A DNA stretch of 64,000 nucleotides, from contig NZ_JAAGUY010000001.1 of assembly GCF_010868145.1 (NCBI RefSeq), forward strand, positions 558,001 through 622,000, read 5' to 3'. Below the pieces are notes generated by a model. It ran no database searches. It was not told the DNA's origin and saw only the letters and a program-made list of their open reading frames with translations. This stretch comes from Nocardia cyriacigeorgica (lineage in GTDB: Bacteria; Actinomycetota; Actinomycetes; Mycobacteriales; Mycobacteriaceae). This document shows positions 34,681-44,585 of the stretch, piece by piece (the stretch's first letter is position 1; every line of letters starts with the position of its first letter). Both the position numbers and the translations under genes were made by a program.

Positions 34681-37600
34681 ATGATGCGCCTGGACGAACC
34701 GCCGACTACGCCGGCGCGTACGGCCAACGGCTACGCCGCAGTTGTCTTCGATATGGACGGGGTGGTGACCGACACGGCCTCTGTGCACGCAGCCGCATGG
34801 AAAGCCCTGTTCGACGAAGCGCTGCCTGCGCTCGGTGGCACCAGCCAGCGGCCGTTCGACCCGATCGGGGACTATCGCGAGCTAGTAGACGGTCGTAGCC
34901 GCGAAGATGGCGTACGGGCCTTTCTGGCCTCACGCGGCGTCGATCTTCCGGAAGGTCGACCCGACGATGCGCCGGACAAGCTGTCTGTCGCCGGCCTCGC
35001 TGCGCGCAAGCAGAACCTGTTCGCAGAGGAGCTCGCCCGCTCCGGCGTGCGTGTCTTCGCTGACGCTTCGCGTCTGCTGCGGGGTCTGCGGACCGCGGGT
35101 GTTCCGACTGCTCTGGTGACCGCCAGCCGAAACAGCGCCGCCGTCCTGGATGCGGCCGGAATCGCCGACATGTTCTCGGTAAGGGTCGACGGCACGGATG
35201 CCCTCCGCCTCGCCTTGCCCGGAAAACCGGATCCCGCGATGTTCCTCGAGGCCGCGCACCGGCTTGGATTCCCACCGAGCGAGGTGGTCGTATTCGAAGA
35301 TGCCAGTGCTGGAGTTCGGGCCGCCGCTCACGGTGGGTTCGGGCTCGTCGTCGGGGTGGACCACACCGGCTCCGGTGCGCAGTTGGACTCAGCAGGTGCC
35401 GATGTCGTGGTTACCGATCTCGCTGACCTGCCGCTGGTTCCGCACCCCGACTATCCGCCACGGCCAGGACTTCGCTGGGGTGGTGGCGCATCCGGCGAGA
35501 GCCCGGGTGGATGGAACCTCATCTACGACGACTACGATCCCGCGGAGGAAGGAACTCGGGAAGCGTTGTGCACGACCGGCAATGGCTACTGGGCCTCGCG
35601 CGGCGCACTCCCCGGCACGACAGCCGACGGCGTCCACTACCCGGGCACTTACTTCGCCGGCGTCTACAACCGCCGAGAATCCGAGATCGACGGGCACACC
35701 ACCGAAACCGAACACCTCGTGAACGCACCTGACTGGGCCTATCTCACCGTCCGGCGCGTCGACGGATCCGAGCTGACGTTGGGTGTCCCGGACATGGTCA
35801 GCCACCACCAGAACTTGGATCTGCGTGCTGGAGTCCTCACGTGCATCGACCGCTACCGTGATAGCGACGGCAATTTCACCCGCATCACCAGCCGCCGCTT
35901 CCACTCGGTGACCGACCCGCACCTGGCAGCTGTCGAACTCACCATCGAGGCCGAGAACTGGTCCGGCACACTCACCATCACTTCCGCGATCAACGGCCGC
36001 GTGGCCAACCGCAACGTCGCTGCTGACGAGGCCCTGGACTGCGACCACCTACGACCACGCGGCTACCGCGAACTCGATGCCGAAACCGTGGTGTACGAGG
36101 CGATCACCAACCAGTCCGCGATCACGATCGCCACCGCGACCCGCACCCACATCGAGTGCGCCGGCAATATCGAGCGCCGATTCCAAGCCGACGATCGCTG
36201 CCCCGGGCACCACTTCGGCGTCCACGTGCGGGCCGGTGTCCCGGTCGTCATCGAGAAGGTCGCGGCGGTGGCAACGTCCAGAGATCCGGCGCTATCGACG
36301 GCTGTGTCAGACGTTGGCGCTCGAATCGAGCTGGCGCCCAGCCTCGCGACGCTCCTGGCAGCTCACGTGACAGCATGGGCACGGCTATGGGACCGGTTCG
36401 GGATCCGTCTCGATGATGGCCGCCGCCACCGGCTCGCGCTCAACCTGCACATCTTCCATGTCCTGCAGGCCACGATCGCGACGCTCCCCGATATCGATGC
36501 GGGCCTGCCCGCCCGAGGGTTGCATGGGGAGGCCTATCGGGGACACATTTTCTGGGATGAGCTGTTCGTGTACCCGATGCTCACGCTACGCCGCCCCGAA
36601 CTGACCCGGTCGTTCCTCCAGTACCGATATCGCAGACTCCGCCGAGCGCGCGCCAACGCCCTCGCCGCGGGGCTGTCAGGGGCGCTGTTCCCCTGGCAGA
36701 GCGGCAGCGACGGCCGCGAGGAAACACCGACAATGCTGCTCAATGTTCGCAACGGGCAGTGGGTTACCGACAACTCATCACGCCAGCGTCACGTCGGCCT
36801 CGCTATCGCCTACAGCGTCTGGCAGTACTACCAGACAACCGGCGACCAACGATTCCTCATCGACTGCGGCGCTGAGATCATCGTCGAGGTCGCACGACTG
36901 TTCACCTCACTGGCCGTCCACGACCCTGCCGACGACCGCTACGACATCAGCGGAATCATGGGACCCGACGAATACCACGACGGCTACCCCGACTCACCAG
37001 GTCAGGGCATCCGCAACAACACCTACACCAACGTGCTCGCTTCATGGGTGTTGTGCCACGCCCGCGATATCACTGGTCTTCTCGATGGCCTGGATTGCGA
37101 GCCCTTGTGGGACCGGCTCCAGCTCACCGCGAACGAACCGGCCCTGTGGGACCGGATCAGCCGCCGCCTGCGCATCCCCTTCCACAGCGACGGCATTATC
37201 AGCCAATTCGAAGGATACGAAGATCTCGACGAGTTCGATTGGCACGCCTACACTTCCAGATACGAACACATCGAACGACTCGACCTCATCCTGCAAGCCG
37301 AAGGCGACACCACCAACCGCTACAAGGTCTCCAAACAGGCCGACGTGCTGATGCTGTTCTACCTGTTCTCCGCCGAAGAGCTGCGTGCGATGTTCGAGCA
37401 CCTCGGCTACACGCTGCCACCCGAGCTCATCCCCCGGACCGTCAGCTACTACATCTCCCGCACCAGTCACGGATCAACGTTGAGCCGCCTGGCCCACGCA
37501 TGGGTCCTCGCCCGTACCGACCGCGAAATGTCATGGTGGCTGTTCACCCAAGCCCTCGAGGCGGACCTCGCCGACACCCAACGCGGCACCACTAGGGAGG

Positions 37601-37911
37601 GCGTCCACCTCGGCGCCATGGCCGGCACCGCCGACATGATCCTGCGCTGCTACAGCGGCATCGAAACCCGCCACAACACACTGCGGCTGCATCCAGTGTT
37701 GCCCACCGAGCTCAACGAAGTGGAGTTCACCGTCTCCTACCGCGGACAACCCATCAACGTCACCATCACCCACACACGCATCACCCTCCGGCTCCAGCCG
37801 AGCGCCGCGGCACCCATCCGCGTCCACGTCGAAGACACCGAACGCGACCTCGGTCCGGGACAGGTATGGGAAGTCGAGCTGGAGCCGAAGGCCGACCTTC
37901 GGCCCTCCTGA
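34681..37911 (+). CDS. HAD phosphatase/phosphoglucomutase-like - GH65 phosphorylase fusion
   Basis: The 1076-residue protein carries a HAD domain at about 18-245: VVFDMDGVVTDTASVHAAAW with nucleophile Asp24 and Asp26, then VTASRNSAA, KPDPAMFLEAA and FEDASAG. Residues 260-1076 are glycoside hydrolase family 65, with FLYP-like FVYPMLTLRRPELTRSFL, the catalytic Glu764 in GPDEYHDGY, and a C-terminal beta domain. This is the architecture of the last two thirds of Rv2006 (OtsB1), without its trehalose-phosphatase part. It may phosphorolyse an alpha-glucoside such as trehalose or maltose and isomerise the resulting beta-glucose-1-phosphate. It is divergent from the SulP gene. Confidence 0.9.
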   Translation: MMRLDEPPTTPARTANGYAAVVFDMDGVVTDTASVHAAAWKALFDEALPALGGTSQRPFDPIGDYRELVDGRSREDGVRAFLASRGVDLPEGRPDDAPDKLSVAGLAARKQNLFAEELARSGVRVFADASRLLRGLRTAGVPTALVTASRNSAAVLDAAGIADMFSVRVDGTDALRLALPGKPDPAMFLEAAHRLGFPPSEVVVFEDASAGVRAAAHGGFGLVVGVDHTGSGAQLDSAGADVVVTDLADLPLVPHPDYPPRPGLRWGGGASGESPGGWNLIYDDYDPAEEGTREALCTTGNGYWASRGALPGTTADGVHYPGTYFAGVYNRRESEIDGHTTETEHLVNAPDWAYLTVRRVDGSELTLGVPDMVSHHQNLDLRAGVLTCIDRYRDSDGNFTRITSRRFHSVTDPHLAAVELTIEAENWSGTLTITSAINGRVANRNVAADEALDCDHLRPRGYRELDAETVVYEAITNQSAITIATATRTHIECAGNIERRFQADDRCPGHHFGVHVRAGVPVVIEKVAAVATSRDPALSTAVSDVGARIELAPSLATLLAAHVTAWARLWDRFGIRLDDGRRHRLALNLHIFHVLQATIATLPDIDAGLPARGLHGEAYRGHIFWDELFVYPMLTLRRPELTRSFLQYRYRRLRRARANALAAGLSGALFPWQSGSDGREETPTMLLNVRNGQWVTDNSSRQRHVGLAIAYSVWQYYQTTGDQRFLIDCGAEIIVEVARLFTSLAVHDPADDRYDISGIMGPDEYHDGYPDSPGQGIRNNTYTNVLASWVLCHARDITGLLDGLDCEPLWDRLQLTANEPALWDRISRRLRIPFHSDGIISQFEGYEDLDEFDWHAYTSRYEHIERLDLILQAEGDTTNRYKVSKQADVLMLFYLFSAEELRAMFEHLGYTLPPELIPRTVSYYISRTSHGSTLSRLAHAWVLARTDREMSWWLFTQALEADLADTQRGTTREGVHLGAMAGTADMILRCYSGIETRHNTLRLHPVLPTELNEVEFTVSYRGQPINVTITHTRITLRLQPSAAAPIRVHVEDTERDLGPGQVWEVELEPKADLRPS

Positions 37912-37962
37912 CGATTACCTCCGGCACTGTAGACCGCGACGATCACGCGCGATCGTTGACCT

Positions 37963-38388
37963 ATGACCGGACATATTCATCCCCCGACCCCCACAGTCGC
38001 ACGGCGGGCCCTGGTGGCGACATCCGGGTTCGTCGCCTTCTGGGCGATAACTGGAGCTGTCGGCCTGACCGGCGGCGGCGCCGATCTGAACCGAGACATC
38101 ACTGAAGAACTCCCGTTCGAAAGCCCCGCCTTCGCAGGAATCATGCTTCTGGTCATCGTCGGCATCCCGATGACATTGACGTGCGCGATGGCCGTATCGC
38201 GCCACACCAATACACCTGCCGCCGCCGTGATCAGCGGGCTCACGCTCGTCGGCTGGGTGTGTGCGCAGCCGGTAATCATCGGCCAGACCCACTGGTTGCA
38301 GCTAGTTTTCGGAGTGCTGGGTGTCACGGTTGCGCTGCTCAGCACCGGAATGCGCGAGCACCAGGTCCAGCCGATCACGACCTCCTGA
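37963..38388 (+). CDS. Small integral membrane protein of unknown function
   Basis: The 141-residue protein has about four hydrophobic segments (ALVATSGFVAFWAITGAVGL, GIMLLVIVGIPMTLTCAMAV, ISGLTLVGWVCAQPVII, LVFGVLGVTVALLSTGM). It matches no family I recognise, though short four-helix membrane proteins of this type are common next to dormancy genes. ATG 37963 lies 51 bases after the GH65 stop on the same strand, and a CCGACCTTCGGCCCT motif near 37893 could drive it. Confidence 0.65.
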   Translation: MTGHIHPPTPTVARRALVATSGFVAFWAITGAVGLTGGGADLNRDITEELPFESPAFAGIMLLVIVGIPMTLTCAMAVSRHTNTPAAAVISGLTLVGWVCAQPVIIGQTHWLQLVFGVLGVTVALLSTGMREHQVQPITTS

Positions 38389-38489
38389 CTGCTCCACGCA
38401 CGCCGTCGCGCCCACGCCGTGGGACGACCTCGCTACTCGGGGAACGACGAGATCCCATCCGCGCCGATACTCACGAAAGGAGTCATCCC

Positions 38490-38579
38490 ATGAGCTGGTC
38501 AGTTGCTGCTGTCATCATCGCCGTGGTCTTCGCGGTGATGGTCATTGTCACGACGTATCTGTCGACGAAGAAGTCCTGA
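38490..38579 (+). CDS. 29-residue single-helix membrane peptide
   Basis: A perfect GAAAGGAG precedes ATG 38490. The frame encodes MSWSVAAVIIAVVFAVMVIV followed by a short basic tail TTYLSTKKS and TGA. One membrane helix spans nearly the whole peptide, with a positively charged C-terminus that should stay inside. It lies 102 bases after the preceding membrane-protein gene and just before a strong hairpin, so it ends an operon. The function is unknown; it resembles small membrane regulators only in form. Confidence 0.7.
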   Translation: MSWSVAAVIIAVVFAVMVIVTTYLSTKKS

Positions 38580-38591
38580 AACGCCGACCAT

Positions 38592-38631
38592 CCGGCGACC
38601 ACTGCCCCGCGAGGTCTTCAGTGGTCGCCGG
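38592..38631. terminator. Perfect 13-bp hairpin
   Basis: CCGGCGACCACTG (38592-38604) pairs perfectly with CAGTGGTCGCCGG (38619-38631) around a 14-base loop. It begins 12 bases after the stop of the small membrane peptide and is the best-formed terminator in the right part. Confidence 0.75.
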
Positions 38632-38765
38632 TGTCCTCATGTTTCCTGGGCGACTCCCACAATCCGACGATGTTGACTTCAGGATCGGCGCAGTACGCTG
38701 CGAAACCCATCTCCCCCACAGGACATCTCGGGCCGACGGTCTTGCAGCCGAGTGATCGAATGCCG
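38618..38765 (-). pseudogene. C-terminal remnant of a VOC/glyoxalase-fold protein
   Basis: On the minus strand the DNA encodes LGCKTVGPRCPVGEMGFAAY then CADPEVNIVGLWES and a stop at 38618. The GEMGFAAYCADPExN-VGLW block is the end of the vicinal-oxygen-chelate family, where the Glu in the LWE position binds metal. No start or N-terminal half precedes it; upstream is only the end of the permease region. It is a dead fragment of about 45-55 residues. Confidence 0.6.
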
Positions 38766-38827
38766 TGGTTCAGTGGCAGGGCATCGTCGAAACATCCTAC
38801 CGATCGGTCATAGAGACAGGTGCCTCA

Positions 38828-40438
38828 TCAGTATCCGACGTCGCGGTGGCGGAAGCCCACGAACCCGACCGCCAGGAGTGCCGCCGCGGTGACCAACAGG
38901 GCGAGGATCGGCATCGCGGCGGCGTCCTCGAGCGGAGCCTGCGTTGCATGGCGGAACGGTGAGGCGGCCTCGAACCATTCGGGCAGGTCGAATGCGTCGG
39001 TGAACAGGATCGCCACCACGCAGTAGGCGAACACAGCCCAGGCCACTGCCGCGGCCGCTCGGGGGATCCACCCGAATCCCAGCACGGCGAGCGCGATGAT
39101 CACCCATACCGCAGGTACGTAGACCAGCGCCGCTGCGGCGAGCCTGGCCGGCTGGGCCGGATCGGAGATCGTCATCCCGTAGGACACTCCCCCGCCGAGT
39201 CCGCCGGCGATCGTTACCAAGGCGCTTCCTGCGAGCACGACAGTGAGGTGGCTGCCGAGCCAGGTGCCACGCGCTATCGGGCCGGCGAGAAGCGTGTCGG
39301 CCCGACCGGCGGCTTCTTCGGATCGGGCGCGCAGAGCTGCCGCGACACCATAGGCGGCCGCGAGCAACGAGGTGATCGAGATCGTCAGGACGAGATAGGA
39401 ATCGACGGCGTCTTCCACACCACCCGGCAGATATGCCGCGATAGCCGGATTGTCGGCCAGATACTGTTCGATGCTCTCGGCGAACGACCCGTAGGCGACC
39501 CCCAACATGAAGACTCCGAAGACCCACGCGGCAAGCACTGCACGTTGCAATCTCCACGCCAAACCCAGCGGCGACCCGAGCAATACCGATGCGGTCGGGC
39601 GGCCAGTTCCGTAGCGGAACAAGCCCGCGCCGAAGTCGCGGCGTTCGAGCACAAAGAACGCTGCCGCGATCAGCGCTGCCGACGCAATCGGAAACAGCAG
39701 TGCCGGCCACCAGCGATCTACGACGAACGGGTAGCTGCGCTGGCCCCACCCGATGGGCGAAGTCCACGCGATCGCATCGTTGCCGACGTCACCGACCGCA
39801 CGCAGGACATAGGCTGCGGCGATGGCCAAGGTGACCGATCCGTAGACGCTGCGCGGGTTCTCGAATATCTGTGCAGCCAGCGTCGTCGCCGCCGCGAAAC
39901 TGAATCCGATACCGCCGACCGCGACACCGGTGAGCAGCGAGCCGCCCGTCGGTAGTCCTGTGGCTGCCGCTGCGCCGAAGACCACGAGCGCCGCTGCACA
40001 GTCGGCGATCGCAGCCAAAGCGAGCGCAGCGACCGCCGGGGCTCGCCGCCCGACCCGCGTGGATCGAATGAGCTCCGCGCGCCCGGTCTCCTCGTCGGAA
40101 CGTGTGTACCGGCCGATCACGAACAGGTTCATCAACGCGGCGACAATGGCCAGGTAGGTGAAGATCTCGAACAGCACCTCCCCACCGATGGTGTCGAGCA
40201 ACCGGGCGGGGCCGCCCGTCGCGAGTGCGGCGGCGCTGGCGCCGACAGTGGCGCGCAGTTGGGCCAGCTTTTCGGGGGCACCGTAGAAACGCTGGCTGCC
40301 CACCGACTGCATCGTCATCAATACGCCCAGGCCGAACAGCCACAGCGGCAAGGTGAAACGCTCGCGGCGTAGCGCGAAACGCAGCAGGGAAATTGTGCCT
40401 GCCACGCTACTCAGGCTTGCGTCGGCCCTGACGGTCAT
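38828..40438 (-). CDS. ABC exporter permease
   Basis: The 536-residue integral membrane protein has around a dozen hydrophobic segments arranged as two similar halves (each with ALRRERF- or [12 protein letters not shown] entry helices). It resembles the permeases of tetronasin/polyketide-antibiotic exporters. Its ATG (40438-40436) overlaps the stop of the ATPase gene in an ATGA arrangement, so the two are coupled and form one export pump. The substrate is unknown. This pair is not a known DosR target and may be an insert in the cluster. Confidence 0.88.
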   Translation of the reverse strand: MTVRADASLSSVAGTISLLRFALRRERFTLPLWLFGLGVLMTMQSVGSQRFYGAPEKLAQLRATVGASAAALATGGPARLLDTIGGEVLFEIFTYLAIVAALMNLFVIGRYTRSDEETGRAELIRSTRVGRRAPAVAALALAAIADCAAALVVFGAAAATGLPTGGSLLTGVAVGGIGFSFAAATTLAAQIFENPRSVYGSVTLAIAAAYVLRAVGDVGNDAIAWTSPIGWGQRSYPFVVDRWWPALLFPIASAALIAAAFFVLERRDFGAGLFRYGTGRPTASVLLGSPLGLAWRLQRAVLAAWVFGVFMLGVAYGSFAESIEQYLADNPAIAAYLPGGVEDAVDSYLVLTISITSLLAAAYGVAAALRARSEEAAGRADTLLAGPIARGTWLGSHLTVVLAGSALVTIAGGLGGGVSYGMTISDPAQPARLAAAALVYVPAVWVIIALAVLGFGWIPRAAAAVAWAVFAYCVVAILFTDAFDLPEWFEAASPFRHATQAPLEDAAAMPILALLVTAAALLAVGFVGFRHRDVGY

Positions 40439-41349
40439 GACGCCACCTCGGTGGGCACGCCGATCTCCCCGTAGTGGCGCAGGAAGATGTCTTCCAGAGT
40501 CGGTGCGGTGCTGGTCAGACTCTGTACCCCGATGTCGGCCAGTACACGCAGCACTGTGTCCAGATGTGCGGCGTCGGCCTCGAAACGTGCGTGGCGGCCG
40601 TCGATCACCAGGTTGTGCACACCAGCTGTCGTCTCGAGTATCACGGCGGGGCGTTCGGTCTTGACCGTGACGGTGGTGCGGGTGAGATGTCGCAGATCGT
40701 CGAGTGCGCCGCTTTCCACGGTGTGGCCGGCACGGATGATGCTCACCCGATCGCAGAGGGCCTCGACCTCGGCGAGGATGTGACTCGACAGCAGCACGGT
40801 GCGTCCGTGTGCGACGAGTTCGCGCACGCAGTTCTGGAACTCCGCCTCCATCAGCGGATCCAGCCCGACGGTCGGCTCATCGAGCAAGAGGAGTTCCGCG
40901 TCAGAGGCCAGTGCCGCGACCAGAGCAACCTTCTGCCGATTGCCCTTGGAGTAGGCACGCGCCTTCTTGGTCGGATCGAGATCGAAGCGCTCCAGAAGTT
41001 CGGCCTGCCGGTGGCGGTCCAGGCCTCCACGCAACCTACCCATCAGATCGATGATCTCGCCGCCGGTGATCCCCGGCCACAACGTCACCTCACCGGGCAC
41101 ATAAGCGAGGCGGGCATGCAAAGCCACAGCGTCGGACCACGGGTCGCCGCCGAGCAGCCGGATACGGCCGGAATCGGCACGCAGCAGTCCGAGCAAAATG
41201 CGGATGGTTGTCGTCTTTCCTGACCCGTTCGGCCCGAGGAAACCATGAACCTCGCCCGCCTCGACCGTCAGATCAAGGTCGTCGAGAGCCTTGGTGCGGC
41301 CAAACGATTTCGACAGACCGGATACCGAGATCGCTGCATCGGTAATCAT
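40435..41349 (-). CDS. ABC exporter ATP-binding protein
   Basis: The 304-residue ATPase has Walker [10 protein letters not shown], an ABC signature region [17 protein letters not shown] (YSKGNRQK in place of LSGGQ), Walker [14 protein letters not shown] and the H-loop LLSSHIL. A C-terminal extension of about 90 residues is typical of drug and antibiotic exporters. ATG 41349 with TGGAGCG is chosen; the longer frame to 41490 lacks homology. It energises the permease encoded just downstream. Confidence 0.92.
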   Translation of the reverse strand: MITDAAISVSGLSKSFGRTKALDDLDLTVEAGEVHGFLGPNGSGKTTTIRILLGLLRADSGRIRLLGGDPWSDAVALHARLAYVPGEVTLWPGITGGEIIDLMGRLRGGLDRHRQAELLERFDLDPTKKARAYSKGNRQKVALVAALASDAELLLLDEPTVGLDPLMEAEFQNCVRELVAHGRTVLLSSHILAEVEALCDRVSIIRAGHTVESGALDDLRHLTRTTVTVKTERPAVILETTAGVHNLVIDGRHARFEADAAHLDTVLRVLADIGVQSLTSTAPTLEDIFLRHYGEIGVPTEVAS

Positions 41350-41437
41350 CGCTCCATCGTCTCCACCGCCGCGGTAGCTCAGGCAGAGCCGAAGGTCCCG
41401 GCAGACGCTGCTTTGTACCCTGATCACCCGGGGCCTC

Positions 41438-41452
41438 GGGACGTTCGGCCCG
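41438..41452. promoter_or_regulatory. DosR-box-like motif upstream of the P-ATPase remnant
   Basis: GGGACGTTCGGCCCG has the full 5-4-5 form GGGAC-GTTC-GGCCC. It lies about 58-72 bases before the dead P-ATPase start (41511), matching CtpF being a DosR target. It could also act on the divergent ABC operon. Confidence 0.5.
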
Positions 41453-41510
41453 CCGACCCGCACCAGTCGACTCTGCCGCCTCCGCGCCATGCGTAGGCAG
41501 GGTGAATGGC

Positions 41511-42120
41511 ATGGACCTGACGGTCAGGCCCGCCCCTGCGGGCGGGCTCAGTAAGGCCGAGGCAGCCGAGCGGCATCGTCGACAGGGCCCCAATGCCCTG
41601 CCCCCGCCGCCTCGGCCCAATCTTGTTGTGTTGCTGCTGGCTCAGCTGACTCACTTCTTCGCGGTGATGCTCTGGATTGCTGCGGGGCTGGCTCTTGTGG
41701 CGGGTGTGGCCCCCTCGCGGTGGCTATCGCCGTCGTGGTCGGAGTGGTCTCCTTCGCAGTGTTCGCCGCGCTCGGCAGGCCGACGACCCCGAGCGTGATG
41801 TTCTCCATCGGGGTCACCGTCGCGTTGGTGCCCGAGGGCCTCCTGCCAACGGTGACCTTGTCATTGGCGCGCGCCGCACAGCGAATGGCGGCCGCCGAGA
41901 ACGCCCTGGTACGCCGCCTCGAATCGGTCGAGACGCTGGGAGCGACAACCTTCATCTGCACCGATAAGACCGGAACGCTCACCCGCAACGAGATGCAGGT
42001 GGTCCAGGTATGGACGCCGCATGGCATCGTCACCGTCGACGGAGTCGGCTACAACGCTGAGGCTGATGTCACTGGTGCGTCGCAGGCGCTATCGGCGGCG
42101 GCGGGCAGGTCGAGAGCTGT
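41511..42120 (+). pseudogene. P-type cation ATPase remnant (CtpF-like)
   Basis: From ATG 41511 the first 65 residues are the ATPase N-terminus ([35 protein letters not shown]). At about 41715 the frame changes and the sequence resumes at the third and fourth membrane helices ([35 protein letters not shown]) and the phosphorylation site [14 protein letters not shown]. The actuator domain is missing, and the sequence ends early in the nucleotide-binding domain at about 42080-42120. It cannot pump. An intact CtpF-like gene lies at 52241. Confidence 0.75.
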
Positions 42121-42178
42121 CGATATGGATCGGGCGATTCTCCGAGCGGCTGGTGCTGCGTGTTCTCTTCGAGCTCGA

Positions 42179-42192
42179 GGCCCTAAGTCCCG
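42179..42192. promoter_or_regulatory. DosR-box-like motif upstream of the PEP-synthase-like gene
   Basis: GGCCCTAAGTCCCG, read on the other strand, gives GGGAC-TTAG-GGCCT, one of the best matches to the DosR core in the window. It lies 100 bases before ATG 42293, inside the dead end of the P-ATPase remnant. Confidence 0.6.
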
Positions 42193-42292
42193 TCGACACG
42201 GGCCCCCCGACCCTGACCATCGGTTACTGGCTCGAGCCAGGCTGAGGACAGCACACGAAGCATCGCGAGATCGACACGATCGGAGTCGAGCC

Positions 42293-44581
42293 ATGGGCGA
42301 CAATGTGGCCACTTTCGCCGAACTACGTCTCACCGACGCAGACCGAGCCGGGGGCAAGGGCGCGAACCTGGGCGAGTTGGTGGCAGCTCAACTGCCGGTA
42401 CCACCGGGCTTCGTCGTCCTGCGCAGCTGCTACGACCACATCGTCCTAGCGGGCGAGACCGGTAACGAGCTGGAACGACTACACAATCGAGCACTCGACA
42501 GCTCCGACACAGTACTGCGGGATTTGTGCGGCAGAATGCGCGAGTTGGTAAGCCATGCGACATTCGATCCTGCGGTCCGCAACGCTGTTCTCGACGCCTA
42601 TCACGCACTCGGCGACAACATCTCGGTAGCCGTGCGATCGTCGGCAATCGGTGAAGACAGTGCGACATCCTCGTTCGCCGGAATGAATCTGACCCGCACC
42701 AACGTCCGTGGCGACGACAACCTCATCGCTGCCGTCAGCGACTGCTGGGCATCGCTGTTCACACCACGTGTCGTGACCTACCGAGCCCGCCGCGATATGC
42801 GCAAACCTCCGGTCATGGCTGTGGTCGTCCAGCGCATGGTGCGGGCGAAGCAAGCGGGTGTGGCATTCACCGCCGATCCAGCCACGGGGCGCCGCGACCG
42901 GATCGTCATCGATGCCGCGCGCGGGCAAGGCGAAGTAGTGGTGTCAGGTGCGATTGAGCCCGATACATACGTTCTCGACTCGCGTGGGCCGCGGTTGCTC
43001 GAAACCCGTCTCGGCACCCAGACCTACGCCATCGTCGCCGGACCGCATGGCGACCGCACCCTCGAGATCGACGCCGACGAGGCCGCGACCCCCGTTCTCA
43101 ATGAACGGCAGGCTCTTGCGATCGCCCGACTGGCAACGGCAGTTCAGGATCATCACGGCGGGAAGCCACAAGACATCGAATGGGCCTTCGACGACGAAGC
43201 ACTCTGGCTGGTGCAGGCACGCCCGATCACCATGCTTCCCGAGGAGACCGGTACCGAACCTCCCCAGAAGCAGACAACGGCATCGGCCTTGGTGCGCGGA
43301 CTTGCAGCGGCCCCTGGCATCGCCGACGGCGCCGTTCGCATCCTCAGTTCACCTGAGCAGGGTGGGGCGCTGCGGTCCGGCGAAATCCTGGTCGCACCTA
43401 TGACCAGCCCCGATTGGCTCCCCACCATCACCCGCAGCGCCGCAGTGGTCACCGACAGCGGCGGCATGACCTGCCACGCCGCCATCGTCGCCCGCGAACT
43501 CGGCGTGCCGTGCGTCGTCGGCACCCGCAACGCCACCAAAACCCTTACCGACGGCGCGATCGTCACCGTTGACGGTTCCGCCGGAGAAGTCCGCGCCGGG
43601 TATGCCGCCAGGCCTGTCACAACCACGACTTCTGCTGGGGTTCCCTCGCAATCGGGGGCTGCCGCGGCGCCGATCGCCACCAAAATCTACGTCAACCTCG
43701 CGCTTCCCGATGCCGCCGAACGCGTCGCGGCGACCGACGTCGATGGAGTCGGACTACTACGAGCGGAAACGCTGCTGGTTCAGGCGCTCGGCGGAAAGCA
43801 CCCCCGCGAGCTGATCGCCCGCGGACAACAGCAGATGTTCATCGACCAGATGGTTCAGTCGCTGCACCGCATCACCGCCGCATTCCATCCTCGGCCGGTG
43901 ATCTATCGAGCCACTGATCTGCGCAGTAACGAATTCCGGGCGTTGGAAGGAGGTTCGCGCCATGAGCCCGTCGAGCAGAACCCGATGATCGGCTACCGCG
44001 GCTGCTACCGCTACAGCCGGGAACCCGAGGTGTTCTCCCTTGAACTGGCCGCGCTCGCCCGAGTCCGCGCATCCACGCCCAACCTGCACCTGATGATTCC
44101 GTTCGTCCGCACTCGGTGGGAGCTGGAAGCCTGCCTCGAGTTGGTCGACGCGAGTCCGTTGGGCAAGCAGCGGGGCCTGCATCGCTGGGTGATGGCAGAA
44201 GTGCCCTCTGTCGTACATTGGCTACCCGAGTACGTCGGTCTGGGGATCGATGGCGTGTCGATCGGGAGCAACGATCTCACCCAGTTGATGTTGGGTGTCG
44301 ATCGTGACTCCGAGCAGTGCGCCGAACTCTTCGACGAATCCGATCCCGCAGTCCTGGACGCGATCGCGCGCATCATCAGCACCGCCCGACGGCTCGGCAT
44401 CACCTCGTCGCTGTGCGGACAGGCACCGTCCAATCATCCCGAATTCGCCGAGCGCCTCGTCCGCCTCGGCATCACCTCGATCTCGGTTTCACCCGACGCC
44501 GTCCCAGCCGCACGCCGCACCGTCGCCGCAGCCGAACAGCGTCTCATCCTCGACCATTCGCTCCGTGAAGCAGCGTGCTGA
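42293..44581 (+). CDS. Phosphoenolpyruvate synthase-like protein
   Basis: The 762-residue protein has three domains in order: an ATP-grasp domain ([40 protein letters not shown]), a swivelling phosphohistidine domain with His395 in [20 protein letters not shown], and a PEP/pyruvate TIM barrel with [18 protein letters not shown] and Cys708 in SLCGQAPS. All catalytic parts are present. It should make PEP from pyruvate and ATP for gluconeogenesis. The open frame reaches back into the dead ATPase, but ATG 42293 is the real start. The pfkB gene follows after four bases, so the two form one operon; this pairing would control glycolytic carbon at both ends. Confidence 0.92.
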   Translation: MGDNVATFAELRLTDADRAGGKGANLGELVAAQLPVPPGFVVLRSCYDHIVLAGETGNELERLHNRALDSSDTVLRDLCGRMRELVSHATFDPAVRNAVLDAYHALGDNISVAVRSSAIGEDSATSSFAGMNLTRTNVRGDDNLIAAVSDCWASLFTPRVVTYRARRDMRKPPVMAVVVQRMVRAKQAGVAFTADPATGRRDRIVIDAARGQGEVVVSGAIEPDTYVLDSRGPRLLETRLGTQTYAIVAGPHGDRTLEIDADEAATPVLNERQALAIARLATAVQDHHGGKPQDIEWAFDDEALWLVQARPITMLPEETGTEPPQKQTTASALVRGLAAAPGIADGAVRILSSPEQGGALRSGEILVAPMTSPDWLPTITRSAAVVTDSGGMTCHAAIVARELGVPCVVGTRNATKTLTDGAIVTVDGSAGEVRAGYAARPVTTTTSAGVPSQSGAAAAPIATKIYVNLALPDAAERVAATDVDGVGLLRAETLLVQALGGKHPRELIARGQQQMFIDQMVQSLHRITAAFHPRPVIYRATDLRSNEFRALEGGSRHEPVEQNPMIGYRGCYRYSREPEVFSLELAALARVRASTPNLHLMIPFVRTRWELEACLELVDASPLGKQRGLHRWVMAEVPSVVHWLPEYVGLGIDGVSIGSNDLTQLMLGVDRDSEQCAELFDESDPAVLDAIARIISTARRLGITSSLCGQAPSNHPEFAERLVRLGITSISVSPDAVPAARRTVAAAEQRLILDHSLREAAC

Positions 44582-44585
44582 GGCA

